Of a stretch of 64,000 nt of DNA, positions 61,830-64,000 are shown one piece after another. Under the pieces are notes generated by a model that saw nothing but the letters and a program-made list of their open reading frames with translations, searched no databases and was not told the DNA's origin. Every line of letters starts with the position of its first letter. Within the stretch, counting starts at the first letter, position 1. Source of the DNA: Xiphophorus maculatus. Its lineage: Eukaryota; Chordata; Actinopteri; Cyprinodontiformes; Poeciliidae. The stretch covers positions 28,817,953 through 28,881,952 of the forward strand of contig NC_036445.1 of assembly GCF_002775205.1 (NCBI RefSeq). Reading direction: 5' to 3'. The position numbers and the translations under genes are program-made.

Positions 61830-61911
<82 letters not shown>
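61820..61911. repeat. (TC)n(TG)n compound microsatellite before the kcns2 start
   Basis: A TC run is followed by about 32 TG units, ending 16 bp upstream of the kcns2 ATG, in the polypyrimidine/acceptor area of the presumed leader intron. Confidence 0.95.
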
Positions 61912-61912
<1 letters not shown>

Positions 61913-61927
61913 CCCCTCTTTCAAGGC

Positions 61928-63367
61928 ATGACAGGTCAGGTCCTTAGGGACACGACCGCCGGGGCTCCCATGGACGACAAAGCGGGCATCCGCATCAACG
62001 TGGGCGGCTTCAAGAAGCGTCTCCAGTCGGACACGCTCTCCCGCTTCCCCGAGACCAGGCTGGCGCGCCTCCTCCAGTGCCAGTCCAAGGAGTCCATCCT
62101 GGAGCTGTGCGACGACTACGACGACGCGGAGAAAGAGTTTTACTTCGACAGGAACCCCGCTCTCTTCCCCTACGTGCTCAATTTCTACAACACGGGGCGG
62201 CTGCACGTCATGGCCGAGCTGTGCATCTTCTCCTTCAGCCAGGAGATCGAGTACTGGGGCATCAACGAGTTCTTCATCGACTCCTGCTGCAGCGGCGCCT
62301 ACCACTGCAGGAAGATGGACCAGGACAGGAGCGACTGGGACGACGGGAGCGACGCGGGGAGCACCACGTCGTCGTTCGACGAGCTGCTGGAGTTCTACAA
62401 CGACGCCACCAAGTTCGACAAGCAGCCGCTCGGGAGCGCGCGCAGGCGAGTCTGGCTGATGCTGGACAACCCCGGGTACTCCGTGGCCAGCCGCATCATC
62501 AGCGTCCTGTCCATCCTGGTGGTGCTGGGCTCGATTGCCACGATGTGCATGAACAGCATGAGCGAGTTCAGCGTGCCGGACAGCAAGGGGGAGCCCACGG
62601 AGGACCCGCGCTTTGAGACGGTGGAGCACGTCGGCATCGGATGGTTCACGCTGGAGCTGGTGGCCCGGTTCGCGGTGGCCCCCGACCTGCTGCACTTCTT
62701 CGACCACCCGCTGAACGTCATCGACCTGGTCTCCATACTGCCGTTTTACCTGACGCTCCTCATCAACCTGGTGGCGGAGAGCAGCCCGGCGCTCGCCAAC
62801 CTGGGCCGGGTGGCGCAGGTCCTGCGGCTCATGCGAATCTTCCGCATCCTGAAGCTGGCCCGCCACTCCACCGGCCTGCGGTCCCTGGGGGCCACCCTCA
62901 GGAACAGCTACAAGGAGGTCGGCCTGCTGCTCCTCTACCTGGCCGTCGGCGTGTCGTTCTTCTCCGTCATGGCCTACACGGTGGAGAAAGAGGACAGCGA
63001 GGACCTCTCCACCATCCCCGCCTGCTGGTGGTGGGCCACCGTCAGCATGACCACCGTGGGCTACGGAGACGTGGTGCCCGTCTCCATCCCGGGCAAACTG
63101 ACCGCTTCGGCCTGCATCCTGGCCGGCATCCTGGTCGTCGTGCTTCCGATCACGCTCATCTTCAACAAGTTCTCCCTTTTCTACAAGAGACAAAAGCAGC
63201 TGGAGATCGCAATGAGAAGCTGCGACTTCGACGAGGGCGCCAAGGAGGTCCCCTCCGTCAACCTGAGGAACTACTACGCGCACAAGGTGAAGTCTCTCAT
63301 GGCCAGCTTGTCGAACATGAGCCGGAGTTCTCCGAGTGAACAGAGTCTGAACGAGTCGTTACAGTGA
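61928..63367 (+). CDS. kcns2: Voltage-gated potassium channel silent subunit Kv9.2, complete
   Basis: Single coding exon, 479 aa (mammalian Kv9.2 is 477). Kv9 subunits do not form channels alone; they co-assemble with Kv2 subunits in the plasma membrane and change their gating. The start MTGQ is the family's usual N terminus; a longer frame upstream runs through the TG microsatellite and is not coding. Seen in order: T1 tetramerisation domain (about 20-120, INVGGFKKRL, FYFDRNPALFPYVLNFY, EIEYWGINEFFID), S1 (about 186-208), S2 (236-257), S3 (262-283), S4 with regularly spaced basic residues (294-312, RLMRIFRILKLARHS), S5 (330-351), selectivity filter TVGYGD at 376-381 and S6 (391-412). S6 has P-I-T at 407-409 instead of the PxP hinge, typical of silent subunits. 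The C terminus keeps DFDEGAKEVPSVNLRNYYAHKVKSLMASL-type sequence. Codons are strongly GC-rich compared with neighbours. Confidence 0.98.
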   Translation: MTGQVLRDTTAGAPMDDKAGIRINVGGFKKRLQSDTLSRFPETRLARLLQCQSKESILELCDDYDDAEKEFYFDRNPALFPYVLNFYNTGRLHVMAELCIFSFSQEIEYWGINEFFIDSCCSGAYHCRKMDQDRSDWDDGSDAGSTTSSFDELLEFYNDATKFDKQPLGSARRRVWLMLDNPGYSVASRIISVLSILVVLGSIATMCMNSMSEFSVPDSKGEPTEDPRFETVEHVGIGWFTLELVARFAVAPDLLHFFDHPLNVIDLVSILPFYLTLLINLVAESSPALANLGRVAQVLRLMRIFRILKLARHSTGLRSLGATLRNSYKEVGLLLLYLAVGVSFFSVMAYTVEKEDSEDLSTIPACWWWATVSMTTVGYGDVVPVSIPGKLTASACILAGILVVVLPITLIFNKFSLFYKRQKQLEIAMRSCDFDEGAKEVPSVNLRNYYAHKVKSLMASLSNMSRSSPSEQSLNESLQ

Positions 63368-63491
63368 AGCTCGGCTCGGAGCTGTCCGGGGTGCTGACCC
63401 CCGGAGGAGGAGGAGGAGGAGGAGGAGGAGGAGGAGGAGGAAGAGTTCTGCTTCTCACAGTTTGCCTCCCTGTAGCTCAGTGCAATAACGT

Positions 63492-63530
<39 letters not shown>

Positions 63531-64000
63531 TGTGTGTGTGTGTGTAGGTGTGTGTGTGTGTCAGTTCCAGTGAGACAATATAAAGATCACGTGCACTTTT
63601 TAAAGGAGCAACTCGGTTTTGTTTTACGTGGGGTTCTGTGAAGATGTGAACCGTAATTCCTGTTGTGGAAAGACGTCACGTCACAGTGAGTCTGCGGGAA
63701 AGAGGAAATCCTCAGAGCGACTGAAGGCTGACAGGAAGTTACTTTTACTATTTCAAAAACAACTCGACCCTCAAACTGTTCATGTCTTTGAAAGTCAACA
63801 GCACTGTGTCATTGCTTTTTGTTTTTCTGCAGTCAGTCCGTCTCCGAAAGCAGAGCTGGGAATGAGCGTTATGATTTTCGCTTTCGATTAGATAGAAGCT
63901 GTCATATATTTTCTCCATGTTAAATATTCAAACACAGCATATGATCACAGCTAGGCGTTTTGCAGCACAGATGTGAAGTGCGTAAAAGTGGGATGTAGTG
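63368..64000 (+). other. kcns2 3' UTR, partial, with microsatellites
   Basis: A (GGA)n run at 63403-63440 and a (TG)n run at 63496-63561 follow the stop. I see no AATAAA in the remaining sequence, so the transcript end probably lies beyond the window. Confidence 0.6.

Noticed and set aside
61751-61927. 59-residue N-terminal extension of the kcns2 frame
   Set aside because: It translates the TC/TG microsatellite into a Val/Cys run; the family start MTGQ at 61928 is clear.
61709-63283. A 524-codon open frame antisense to kcns2
   Set aside because: It is the complement of a GC-rich conserved coding exon and extends through the TG/TC microsatellite; no domain is recognisable. It is a shadow of high GC at third codon positions.

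Overview
This is a stretch of teleost fish nuclear genome. It has multi-exon genes with GT-AG introns, AT-rich introns full of Tc1/mariner-like, hAT-like and piggyBac-like repeats, tRNA-derived SINEs and many microsatellites. Four protein-coding genes can be assembled exon by exon: rida (minus), pop1 (plus), nipal2 (minus) and kcns2 (plus). The same four genes sit in the same order on human chromosome 8q22, so this is a conserved vertebrate synteny block. I do not name a species.

Layout: 1-990 is the end of a Tc1/mariner-like element; 991-3874 is intergenic. rida (3875-6847) has six coding exons giving 136 aa. It shares a 0.6 kb divergent promoter, with a ZNF143-type motif, with pop1 (7421-19383), which has fifteen coding exons giving about 959 aa. 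pop1 and nipal2 converge; the 2.1 kb between them holds polyadenylation signals and a decayed Tc1 copy. nipal2 (21490-48497) has eleven coding exons giving 364 aa, and its 10 kb first intron is rich in transposons. From 48498 to about 60860 there is no convincing gene, but this stretch contains MITEs, a solo LTR with a perfect 5-bp target duplication, and a small CpG-rich promoter-like patch with an orphan exon-like ORF. kcns2 (61928-63367) is a single coding exon of 479 aa, preceded by a CpG-rich leader with short upstream ORFs and a probable 373-bp leader intron.

The four genes do not form a pathway. rida removes reactive imines, pop1 is the RNase P/MRP scaffold protein, nipal2 is a NIPA-family membrane protein (putative Mg2+ transporter) and kcns2 is a silent Kv subunit. 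Apart from the shared rida/pop1 promoter there is no sign of co-regulation.

I found no clearly new biological system. The most interesting signals are a perfect 14-bp inverted repeat inside a pop1 coding exon, a tRNA-Gly-like sequence with a full acceptor stem in a pop1 intron, two defective Tc1-like copies in inverted orientation bracketing rida-pop1, nested transposon insertions that can be ordered in time, an orphan promoter/exon upstream of kcns2, and upstream ORFs plus a TC/TG microsatellite against the kcns2 start.
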